Shown here piece by piece: positions 55,778 to 64,000 of a stretch of DNA of 64,000 bases (positions are counted from its first letter, which is position 1; the number at the start of each line of letters is the position of its first letter). Position numbers and translations under genes: made by a program. The stretch comes from Zeugodacus cucurbitae. Lineage: Eukaryota > Arthropoda > Insecta > Diptera > Tephritidae. The stretch spans positions 36,264,001 through 36,328,000 of the forward strand of contig NC_071670.1 in assembly GCF_028554725.1 (NCBI RefSeq). The letters are read 5' to 3'. Below the pieces are notes generated by a model. It saw only the letters and a list, made by a program, of their open reading frames with translations, was not told the DNA's origin and did not search any database.

Positions 55778-57088
55778 ATGTCTTATCAAATCAAGTCGAC
55801 ACCATTTTTTCGACGCATGGTTAGTACAAGTAAAAAGAATGGCCAGCTGCAGCGTCTGAAGGAGGAATACGAGCGTATCAAAGATTTCAACGATCGCACG
55901 ATTGAAATGAAAATGCGACAGGTGCGCTTGAAGCGACTGTTTCGCGAAATCGAAGAGATCAAAGAGACATCATCGCAATGGAAACGACGACGTGTGGCCG
56001 TAGATCGTTTGCGTACGAACGAGGAGATACGCGTCGAAACCTTGGTCAAGGCCAAAGAGCTTGGCAAAGAGTATTCGAAAATGAATGCGCTTGTGGATCG
56101 TTGTTCGTCGCGTCTCGATGCTGTGGCATCGGGTGCCGCCGTCGGCAGTATGTCATCGCGCATTGAGTTAGAACGTAAAGCGCGTTCGGATAAACGCATC
56201 AGTTACGGCAATGATCGTTCGCGTATGAATATACAAAAACTCTCAACAACTCAACGTAAATCAAGTACGAAGACCGTAATTAGCGCGGAACAGGAACTCA
56301 AGGAATTGAAGGATAAACTTAAAACTCGCCTCCAATTCGGTAATTCGTGTTCCAGTCGCAATTTAGCTAGAAAAGTGAAGAAGGATGGTCATCGTAAGGC
56401 CACCGAAGGTAAATCTTTGCATGCGTTTGACTATGGCAAACTTACCGAACGTGATGCATTACAAACCAAATACACGCGAGATTTTGGTGGCTTCGAAATG
56501 CAGTCGATGACATTTAACGACATACCGCGGCATACGATGACCTTAGAAGATTTGCATACGTGTCGAGCGCTAGACAAACCCAAAATGTCGGATTTGTCGT
56601 CCAAAAGCGATGAGGATCGACGTATACGTGCGCGTCAACGTTGGCGCAAAGTAGCGCTACTCGTGCGTCATCGTTTCGATGCGTTCTTGCGACGCAATGC
56701 GCCACCGCCACTGCAGGACAATAGCGATGTCGGTACGGATGAGTATTCGTTGCGTGCCATATCGAACGACACCGATTTACCGATAAGCCAGTTGCGTAGC
56801 AAAGCTTCGCCACCGAATTCCGAAGCTGAGCTGCAACCCGGTGAGGTGCTGTTAAGTGTCGAATCGCTCGATCCATTAGAGTTGCAACCACTACCGGATC
56901 CCAGTTCAGTTATGTTGGGAAATGCAATTTCGGAAGAGTGTAGCAATGCAACAGATGATCGTCGCAAAGTGCAGACCTATGTGAAATTATTGGAACCGTT
57001 TCTACGTGACGCCGGCAAGAAGGCTGTAGAGCTAAGTGTTGAGGAATTCCGTAGCATTTTTGAACATCGCAGCCCCGAATCAAATTAA
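55778..57088 (+). CDS. Uncharacterised basic coiled-coil protein, 436 aa
   Basis: Single open exon from ATG (context ACAAAGATG) to TAA, with an in-frame stop about 45 bp upstream. The N-terminal 110 residues are strongly charged and helical (QLQRLKEEYERIKDF, KMRQVRLKRLFREIEEIKET), a likely coiled coil, followed by a basic Ser/Arg-rich middle. A second basic helix lies near residues 288-308 (RIRARQRWRKVALLVRHRF). The C-terminal third is acidic and Leu/Pro-rich, ending with a helix (KKAVELSVEEFRSIFEH). There is no signal peptide or membrane segment. Base composition and codon use are clearly coding, unlike the flanks. I do not recognise the family. It lies just upstream of, and tail to tail with, the minus-strand cysteine-rich gene. 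Confidence 0.8.
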   Translation: MSYQIKSTPFFRRMVSTSKKNGQLQRLKEEYERIKDFNDRTIEMKMRQVRLKRLFREIEEIKETSSQWKRRRVAVDRLRTNEEIRVETLVKAKELGKEYSKMNALVDRCSSRLDAVASGAAVGSMSSRIELERKARSDKRISYGNDRSRMNIQKLSTTQRKSSTKTVISAEQELKELKDKLKTRLQFGNSCSSRNLARKVKKDGHRKATEGKSLHAFDYGKLTERDALQTKYTRDFGGFEMQSMTFNDIPRHTMTLEDLHTCRALDKPKMSDLSSKSDEDRRIRARQRWRKVALLVRHRFDAFLRRNAPPPLQDNSDVGTDEYSLRAISNDTDLPISQLRSKASPPNSEAELQPGEVLLSVESLDPLELQPLPDPSSVMLGNAISEECSNATDDRRKVQTYVKLLEPFLRDAGKKAVELSVEEFRSIFEHRSPESN

Positions 57089-57388
57089 TCGACAAAAGTA
57101 AATGCGTATCTATTGTGGTGCCTGGAAAGTAGCCTGCGTTCATTATGTTTGAATGGCGTAAATCTTCATTTCTTCCTTTCTAAATGCAACCTCTAGTCTT
57201 TCGCAGTTTGGCAGTTGTCCACCAATCCTGGTTTATTGTGCTAAGTTACAATGTTAGTACATTGAATTTAGTGCTATTTTCTCAACAAGTGTTCAGCAAG
57301 GCATGCCGTCATCGTTCATTTCAAATAGACTCAGTCCAATTGACTTCCATTGTACCGTAGCACACAGTTCATGAAAATTTTAGTTTGC

Positions 57389-57394
57389 AATAAA
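57389..57394 (+). terminator. Candidate poly(A) signal for the 55778 gene
   Basis: AATAAA in TGCAATAAAAATAC, 300 bp after the stop. Confidence 0.5.
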
Positions 57395-57703
57395 AATACA
57401 AAAAAACCATTAAGCCAATGTATACATGTATTTTTTTTATAAAGGTTCGTGAGAAAGTAACTGTAAAAATTTATTTGGAGCGATTAAACGACTTAACGAC
57501 AGTTTAGAAGACTCGCGCCTGGAATAGAAGGTTATAGATAATACAAGTTTCCAAAGACACTTTGGAAGACCGCACTTCAACAGTTGACTGTGCTATAGTC
57601 CTCCCTAAAACTCGGTAAAAATCGAATAATCCGTAAAGGAATAAACTTATCTTCAAATCCTCTTATGAAATGAAAATCTCTCGCCAATTTTTACCAAAAA
57701 CAT

Positions 57704-57709
57704 TTTATT
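57704..57709 (-). terminator. Candidate poly(A) signal for the cysteine-rich gene
   Basis: AATAAA on the minus strand (TTTATT on plus), about 160 bp beyond the minus-strand stop. Confidence 0.45.
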
Positions 57710-57869
57710 ACTTCGTACATACATAGATATTTAAAAAAGGCACAGAATTTGTAGCACAGCTTTGATCCGTTCTTCACAAGCTTGAGCGCTTATGAACTTT
57801 GTTCGCTGCAGAGCATAACCAGTCCAAGCAATGCTCTTACAGACAGTGTTTGAAAAACTTTGTGTTACC

Positions 57870-57987
57870 TTAGAAGCAACGGCATCTATCCACTGGACAC
57901 ACGGAAGCGTGATTCAGACATTCATCCATACAATATGTGTCCGCACCTTCGCGCCCCTCTAGCTCACCAATCGCCACACAATCCTTA
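57870..57987 (-). CDS. Last exon of the cysteine-rich gene
   Basis: Encodes the second cysteine repeat (38 residues after the completed Pro codon) and TAA. All six cysteines of the pattern are present. Confidence 0.75.
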
Positions 57988-59197
57988 CTGTAATTACAAG
58001 ACAGATTTTTTAATATTATGTACAAAATTATGTTTAGTATATATAAAATGTTAGTAAAGTAGAATATAAAACACAAATTAAAGATTAAAGATTAACTTAT
58101 ACCAAGGTTCTAACCTCAGATCAGATAATGACCGATTAATTCGGAGCAAAAATTATCATAATTCGTTTATGGAAGTTAAGTTGAGATTAGTCCTTTCCTG
58201 GCACTAAATAATAGCATACTAAATGCCTATAAAAACTACAACATATCTCAGATCAATCAGAGAGCTGTAGATTCTCATATTTGGTATAAGTTGAACGATG
58301 CCACGGATTAACTTAAGAAACATCTCATATATCAGAAGCTATATCAATAGCACTTAGTGAAGATATTATGAAATACATTAGGCTCGAAGTCGAGTAGTCC
58401 GTCAAGCAATTGGTGAGATATGTATTTTTTCTTGAAAGTGGTCGGTGCCACAATTAACTAAGAGCGTTATGTGGCTTGTCGGTGAGCTTTAACCGATTTT
58501 AAGGATTTCAAATCACTAGTATTGTATTAACTTTATGAAAAATTGATCGTTCATTTAGTTGATGCGATCTTTCTTCGATAATGATCTTCGATTTGCAACA
58601 CCAACTACTTAGATGCTATAAGTATCGATTGCAGTTCAGATATGTATATTAATTTTATAGTGAGGTTCGTGTGCTCTGACGGAAGGACGTATGTACATAT
58701 ATGTATCGAGATCTTAGCTCGTAACATGATTATGAAGTTTGGTTTGTGACGTTCTGGAACATATTACGAATTTAGAGAAATTAATGTTAAGAAGATAATT
58801 TTATATATAGAAGAGGAGCTTAATAAATGAATTTTCTTAAAAACAAAAACGCAGCGAATTAAATTAAATAAATAAAAATAAAGATGTTTAAATAACAATT
58901 TAATTTTAATTACGAAGTCCCAACCACCAAATGAGAAAATACTATTTTTAGAAATAAAATAATTAAAATTCAATCGATAAACTATAGATCAATAAATCAA
59001 TGAAATTTGATTTTTAAAGAGTTCAAAATGTGTTAGTATTTGATTAAAGTTAATAAAGTAAAATTTTTAGTTCCACTTACGGACAATGACATGCCGATTC
59101 TGGACAGTTGGGTGGGTAACGCAAGCAGTTCGTTTCACACCAATTGTCCATACCGGGTATGGTGCGGAATGCTGGCGCGGCAATACATTTCTGATCG
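57870..59197 (-). CDS. Cysteine-rich C-terminus of a probable AA15 / chitin-binding type-4 protein (partial)
   Basis: Two minus-strand exons join in phase: 59197-59081 (acceptor CTTCTTTTCAG, donor CC|GTAAGT) and 57987-57870 (acceptor TAATTACAG, stop TAA). The first starts with one base completing an upstream codon. The product has two tandem repeats of the same cysteine pattern: KCIAAPAFRTIPGMDNWC-ETNCLRYPPNCPESACHC and DCVAIGELEGREGADTYC-MDECLNHASVCPVDRCRC, then F-stop. The form C-x-A, PG(M/A)D, W/YC, x3-CL, CP, CxC recalls the tail of insect AA15 lytic polysaccharide monooxygenase / chitin-binding type-4 proteins, which are secreted and act on chitin or cellulose. The catalytic part with its N-terminal His is not in view, so the family call is from memory of the tail only. 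Plus-strand gene 60318-62621 probably lies in one of its introns. Confidence 0.65.
57988..59080 (-). other. Intron of the cysteine-rich gene
   Basis: AT-rich intron between the two cysteine-repeat exons; no other feature seen. Confidence 0.55.
59081..59197 (-). CDS. Penultimate exon of the cysteine-rich gene
   Basis: 117 nt encoding DQKCIAAPAFRTIPGMDNWC and the rest of the first cysteine repeat. It is bounded by a clean acceptor and GTAAGT donor, and is a GC-rich island in AT-rich DNA. Confidence 0.75.
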
Positions 59198-60272
59198 CTG
59201 AAAAGAAGAAGAAGAAATATACAAATTATATGAGTTAGAAGTTTCAATTTATTTATTAAAAAAAATTAACAAGGAAATATGTTATATATAACCAAAAATA
59301 ATAATTATTATTAACCATTGAAGGCTTCCATTCAAGGCCTATTATTACAGTTGTTTGGAAACTAATAAGAATAAATCAATTATGATTTCAGACAGTAAAC
59401 CTGGTGAGGTAATGGAATGAAATGTTGGGACCATGTTTTAAGAAGTACTTCCCAAATAACACTAGTAAAAGTGACTTTTATATCACTACCTTTACTTCGA
59501 AGAACATAGAACACGATTTAACCGGACGGAAGAAATTTAAAGTTCAGATAATTCGTGCCTAGTTATTCCGTTATTTTGTAAGAATGGTAATAAAATGGTA
59601 CTTAATACTTAAATTTTTAAGTTAGTCTGTCTGAATCTAGACTGCGGAGTTCGTCGTTTCCATAAGGTTAGTTAAAATACTGTCTTTCCTAGAATAATAT
59701 AGGAGTCAGGTTTCCTTGGGATGCCCCAGTAGCACAATTGTACATATAATGAATACTTTAGTCGCTTAAAACCATACTTATGTAGTCTTAATGTCTTGAA
59801 TTAAGTCCTATCAGTTTCGGTTTTATAAACATTTAGTCACCATTTAAAGCTAACTACCTCTTCTCACCACTTAAACGTATCTGAAGGGAAACTTTAGTAT
59901 AGTAGCCCCCGATTTCAGGGTTGAAATGGGTATGGTTGAATAGAGGAGGATCTCCAGATTACGAATATATATAATTTTTGCCGCTGGAAACTTATAGTTT
60001 TCCATAGTTTTTCCTCTTTTCAACCATACCCATTTCAATGCTGAAATTGGGTGATTCTATACTAAAGCCGACCCGTATCGGAAGTCTAAGCTTTTATATA
60101 TGTATGTTTATGCTTTACAAAAATATTGATTATTTGTTTATTGTAAATGGCAACCATGATAGAAACAAATCAAAACAAAAATAGTTTTTTTTTTCATTTT
60201 TAGAATGTCTACGACATTATTCTTTATTCAAATCTGTTATTATTTTTTTACTCTTATTGATAATTTTTTTAG
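59198..60272. other. Intron / spacer DNA with one MITE
   Basis: No exon of either neighbouring gene is convincing here. It contains the foldback element at 59892-60067 and ends at a T-rich acceptor (TTTTTTTAG, 60272). Confidence 0.45.
59892..60067. mobile_element. Foldback MITE, 176 bp
   Basis: The two ends are long, nearly matching inverted repeats of about 48 bp: CTTTAGTATAG, then GATTTCAG and TTGAAATGGGTATGGTTGAA on the left, mirrored on the right. The loop is AT-rich. No clear target duplication could be fixed. Confidence 0.65.
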
Positions 60273-60317
60273 TTATCCCAAATTGACCGCGCTAAAATTC
60301 TGAGTCCAAATCAAACG

Positions 60318-60359
60318 ATGTTTGCACGCGCAGAAAACAACAAAATATATTCTAAACCG
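60318..60359 (+). CDS. First coding exon of the tail-anchored gene
   Basis: 14 codons from ATG in context CAAACGATG, ending at CCG|GTAAGA in phase 0. The start is chosen because an in-frame TAG (the acceptor itself) lies 15 codons upstream and no other ATG is available in the exon. Confidence 0.6.
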
Positions 60360-62621
60360 GTAAGACGTGAGTATTAGTAATTTTCCAAATTTCCAACTTT
60401 TTTCAAAAACAAATATCATAAAAAATTTGATTTCAGAAAGTAGACATTAGAAAAGTGTTCATGATTAAAAAATTGTGAATGTGAAATGAAAAAAAGAGAA
60501 CAAAATTTTTGAAAAATATTAAATCAATTAATTGGAAAAAATATTAAAAATAATACAATCGTTCCAATAAAATAAACGCAAGCTTTATTTTTCTTTTCAA
60601 AAGACAGAGTATTTAAACGAATGGACAATGCCGAACGTGGTGAATAAAGCCAAGACGAGCCAATTGATGAAAATGGAAAAAGAAAATGAGAACAAGGATT
60701 TGAGGCGCAAGTTGAAGAGTCTACATAAAGGTGAGTAGGACGTTTGTCAGCCACGATTTCCACCACCCGAACTTAGTACTGATTTCAAGTAACTGCAGTA
60801 ACCTTTCGTTCGCTCTCAGAGCGGTCACCAGGACTGGTCAACAAGGAAACCGTTTGGGATCGTTTGAGTCGCGTCAAGAAGAGCGCCAGCAATGAGGGGA
60901 ACTTCTTGTTGGGCGGCAAAAGTCGTACGCTAATACCGGCAGCGAAGAGTACACTACGCCTACAACAGCAACAACAACAACGCATGACAACACAACGTAC
61001 GAATAAAAAACCGTTAACGCCGAACACAAATCTCAACAAACGCGTAACGGAGAAGAAATCTGTCAGAAGAATTAAGAGCAAAGCGACATATTTGAATGAA
61101 TTGGATTTGGATATGAATGCTTTCAGTTGTAAGCGCGTCAAAGAGATACTAACTGCGCGTAGTATTTGCAATTCGAAGACTTCTTCGGAAGAATGCTCGT
61201 TGAAACAGGTGTCTGCGCGTTCGGAAAATGTCAATTGCTTACTAAATGATCATCTCAACAACGAGTATGAGTTCGAAGACTCCGAGATGGAGAAGCAAGG
61301 GGAGTCACAGGATTCTTCGGATGATTTTGTGGTTGCGCCACTGATGGCAGTGCCCACAACAGACTCATTGAATATGAGCGCAACAATTTCTTCGAACTTC
61401 CGCTGCCTATTGGAGGGTAGAAAGAAGAATATGGCGCCGGAAGAGATAGCCACCATTAAAAATGTGGTGAAAACAGATGAGCGGCATCGTCAACTGCAGC
61501 CGAACGATTCTATACTCTTCAAAGAAATACTCAAGACACAGTTGAAGGAGATTATACGTCAGGAGACGGTGGTGAAGTCAGCGTTACATAATCTAAACGA
61601 CCATTCCGTAGTGAACATACCAACTACCATAGCTATACCAAAGCCCGTCCTAGCGCTGGATGTGGAACCGAAAAAGCAACAAGTGGATGTGATCTTCAAA
61701 AATGTGCCCACACTGGAGAAGGAGATTATCATACTGAAGGCGTTGGGCGAGAAATTAGAAGCCACTTTGAAACGCACCGTCTCACAAGGTGATATTAAGT
61801 TGCACGAACTCAATAAGCTCGCTACAACGCTCGAAACGAAGTGGCATGTCAGCCACCCTGATAATTTTCAATTTGCCTGCAATGAATTCCTCTCCATGGG
61901 CGTGCGTCGATGCATCGGCCTTGTGCAGGAGTTTCGTATGGAGCACAAGACTATTGTGGAACTGAAGGAGCAAGCTAGTCACCACTTTTATCTACCTTCC
62001 AACAAAGATAGTACGGAACTAAAGCGTACTTCGTTTAAACGTCTCAAAGAGAATCCCGATTTGCTGATGCGTTACCTAAAGCCGAAAAGCACACTCGTGC
62101 CATTCAATGTGCTCGAACAAGACCCCTGTTTCTTCAATAGTTTCCTCTACTCCCCTTGTGTCATTGGTAGTTTGGAAAGCACTGTGTCGCTACCGAAAGA
62201 CATGCACGCTGCAGAGGCAGCTCCGAAGACACCAACAAAGGAAGCTGGCGATAGCGCTCGCAGCGCGCGTGTACCATACACGTATGAGAAGGAGCCATTG
62301 CAGATCGAAGAGATACAATGCACCATAAATGAAGCACTCTATAATGGACAACAACAATCAACAACGCGCATTCAGGCTGAAATCCCCACGACTCTAGAGG
62401 AAAGAGCGGTGAACACGTCACATGCGCATGTTTGTCTATGTGAAGCACCGTTACGTGGACGTAAACGTCGACGTATACGTCGTCATCACACCCCGCTGTC
62501 ACCGGAGAGCAATCCGGATCCGAAGAATAACATTTTCAAAACGATACTCGTAGGTAGCGTACAAATATCCGTGTTTCTTCTACTCATCATGGCCATTACA
62601 TATCCGGATGTTAGGTGCTGA
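60318..62621 (+). CDS. Uncharacterised tail-anchored protein, 656 aa (three exons)
   Basis: Exons 60318-60359 (donor CCG|GTAAGA), 60604-60730 (acceptor TTTTCAAAAG, donor AAAG|GTGAGT) and 60820-62621 (acceptor CGCTCTCAG) join in phase. The protein begins MFARAENNKIYSKP, continues with a Lys/Glu-rich helix (NKAKTSQLMKMEKENENKDL) and a basic, Gln-rich stretch. A long middle follows with helical segments (ILFKEILKTQLKEIIRQE; EKEIIILKALGEKLEATLKR). Near the end is a basic cluster GRKRRRIRRHH, then a C-terminal hydrophobic span of about 20 residues (ILVGSVQISVFLLLIMAITY) and PDVRC. This is a type II tail-anchor layout, likely with a cytosolic or nuclear-facing N-terminus. The frame is open 15 codons upstream of the ATG to a splice acceptor at 60272, so an earlier coding exon is possible. 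I do not recognise the family. Confidence 0.8.
60604..60730 (+). CDS. Second coding exon of the tail-anchored gene
   Basis: 42 codons plus one base: TEYLNEWTMPNVVNKAKTSQ and a Lys/Glu-rich helix ending RRKLKSLHK. Both splice sites are good. Confidence 0.7.
60820..62621 (+). CDS. Main exon of the tail-anchored gene
   Basis: Begins ERSPGLVNKETVWDRLSRVK (the first Glu spans the junction) and runs open to TGA at 62619-62621. It carries most of the protein including the C-terminal membrane segment. Confidence 0.85.
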
Positions 62622-64000
62622 ATTGCTTGAGTTAAACTGGCTGTAATGGTGAAGCGCGCTTATAAGCTCTCTCTCTTTCTCTCTCGTTCTCGTAGTACCA
62701 TTGCATTTTTTATTTATATTGCTAGTGACCGTTTGTTCGCTCGTTCGTTCGTATTTTTTAAACATATGTATTTCGAAATAATTCGGGTCGGCCAAGATAT
62801 ATGTATGTAGTTCAAAATTCTGATTGGAGAGGAAATTGCAGAAGCGGAAATTTTTTGTGATATGCGTAGGAGAAGGATTTTAATTTCTGTAATTTCTTTT
62901 ACAACGATTTTCGGTTGTATCACACTATTTGTCAAAATATTTCATTGAATTTTCGAAATTTGTGCAGTAAAATGTAATGAGTTCTTTTTATACAAAAAAA
63001 GAGTGGCGTTTTATTCCAGGTTAGAAATTAGTTATGATAGAGAAATGGCTGGACATAAAAAAAGTTGGAAAAAATAAAGAAGTACAAAAAATATCAGTTC
63101 AATATTATAACTCACCCTAATGCTACAAATATTTAAATTTTGTTTGGAACTACCATTAGTAAAGTCATTACCTACAACAGATTTAGCCAAGTTTTTAACC
63201 TCATTTTCTATAATAACAGCGAACTGAGCTAACAGATGGCGCCACTGCCACAATTCGTTGCATAATTTCAGGCTTATTTAGGAATGATATATGTGCATGC
63301 GTAATGAGCAAAAAATCAGACAAGAAATGGACACTATGCAACAAAGTATGAGGAAATTTCTTCAAATCGGTTAATGTTAAATCATGAGTTAAAAGCATAA
63401 AATATTTTTTAATTGATAGCAGATTTCATAAAATATAATTAATATTAGATTTAAGTAACCACTCTTGTAAATGATAGTTAAAGATTTCAACAACACTATG
63501 ATGAAACATTTTTAATTTTTGTATTTTTAATATCGCCATCTTAGTCACTACTCCTCTGCTATTCTTAAAATTCTTTGGGATTGTAAGAAAACATTTTGTA
63601 AGATCTGTTTCAAGGCGCCATTTCAAATTGACGACAGCTTCAGCCACCATGAAATTGCATTACTGCTAACGACAGAGATGCAATGCGTTTACAACGCGAT
63701 AAAAAATTTATGAGATTTTTATTTTGTACGATAAATCGATCTAATAGCCTTTTCACACAACCAAATTAATTGATCAATTAAAATTTTGATTGAGAAACCA
63801 ATTTTTGCCCTTCACACTGCCGGCTACTCGATAACTGATCAGCTTTTATACATTTTTGTTTTTGCTTTTCATAAGAAGTTGGTAAGTTGGTAAGCTGATT
63901 GGTATTCTTAACAGCGACATCTACTGTAACTTTTTTTATCAAAAAATTCAGCCAGTCGCAGACAAAGAACGTATATCGTATCGTACGTCTTTGTAGAAGA
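62622..64000. other. 3'UTR and non-coding DNA to the window end
   Basis: Starts with a CT-rich tract (CTCTCTCTTTCTCTCTCG, about 62667). It contains a CTCF-like AGATGGCGC at 63234 and AT-rich palindromic DNA near 63760-63800 (AATTAATTGATCAATTAAAA). At the edge, ACAAAGAACGT and ACGTCTTTGT form an inverted repeat. No exon of the minus-strand gene was recognised. Confidence 0.45.
63073..63078 (+). terminator. Candidate poly(A) signal for the tail-anchored gene
   Basis: AATAAA about 450 bp after the stop, in A-rich DNA. Confidence 0.35.

Larger units (their letters stand above)
57089..57869. other. Convergent 3' ends
   Basis: Contains the 3'UTR of the 55778 gene and, on the other strand, the 3'UTR of the cysteine-rich gene. 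No other feature seen. Confidence 0.5.

Noticed and set aside
60622..60648. ATG at 60622 as the start of the tail-anchored gene
   Set aside because: It is out of frame and stops after eight codons (MDNAERGE).
60785..61813. Minus-strand frames over the tail-anchored gene
   Set aside because: Mirror frames of the plus-strand exon, which is supported by three in-phase exons and a membrane anchor.
1..64000. tRNA genes via GTTCGA-type B boxes
   Set aside because: Sites near 8806, 14178, 16227, 39468 and 46254 lack an A box and cloverleaf arms.
1..64000. CRISPR arrays, bacterial operons or integrated virus genes
   Set aside because: No spaced direct repeats, ribosome-binding sites or viral-type proteins were seen; the gene structure is eukaryotic.

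Overview
This window looks like nuclear DNA from a higher fly. It is AT-rich, has very long introns full of short simple repeats, GT-AG splice sites, 5'UTR-like A-rich tracts and several insect DNA transposon families. A tephritid-type fruit fly is my inference; the species cannot be fixed from the sequence alone. Protein-coding DNA is a small part of the 64 kb.

Region 1 to about 49 kb is dominated by one plus-strand gene, the fly MICAL-like gene. Its 5' part, including the expected CH domain, lies upstream of the window. Six coding exons can be joined with consistent reading phase: 14426-14511, 34430-36855 (LIM zinc finger, long acidic linker, three NPF motifs, proline-rich stretch), 45904-47283 (proline-rich linker and start of the bMERB helical domain), 47909-48116, 48666-48815 and 48885-48956. 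The 20 kb intron after 14511 holds a well-formed alternative last exon (31481-31534) that would end the protein before the LIM domain. It also holds a strong splice donor at 32503 that could feed a transcript starting at the LIM exon, whose first codon is ATG. The same intron carries two nearly identical, internally deleted mariner-type elements in inverted orientation. The 9 kb intron after 36855 has a TATA-containing promoter-like segment near 39.04 kb and two TA-flanked MITEs. The next intron has a dense cluster of a CGGTAC motif.

Region 49-55.7 kb is a transposon-rich gap. It contains a complete-ended hAT element (51105-54061, perfect 8-bp target duplication) with a decayed, intron-containing transposase gene, and a Tc1-type transposase relic just beyond it.

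Region 55.7-64 kb holds three genes. A single-exon gene (55778-57088, plus) encodes an unrecognised 436-residue basic coiled-coil protein. The two last exons of a minus-strand gene (57870-57987 and 59081-59197) encode paired six-cysteine-like repeats resembling the C-terminus of insect AA15 / chitin-binding type-4 proteins; its 5' part is not seen and probably lies beyond 64 kb. A three-exon plus-strand gene (60318-62621) encodes an unrecognised 656-residue protein with a C-terminal membrane anchor, and it probably sits inside an intron of the minus-strand gene.

MICAL-like proteins are Rab effectors in endocytic recycling, and the LIM, NPF and bMERB parts seen here fit that role. The other genes show no evident functional link to it. 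No rRNA, tRNA, CRISPR or bacterial operon structure was found.
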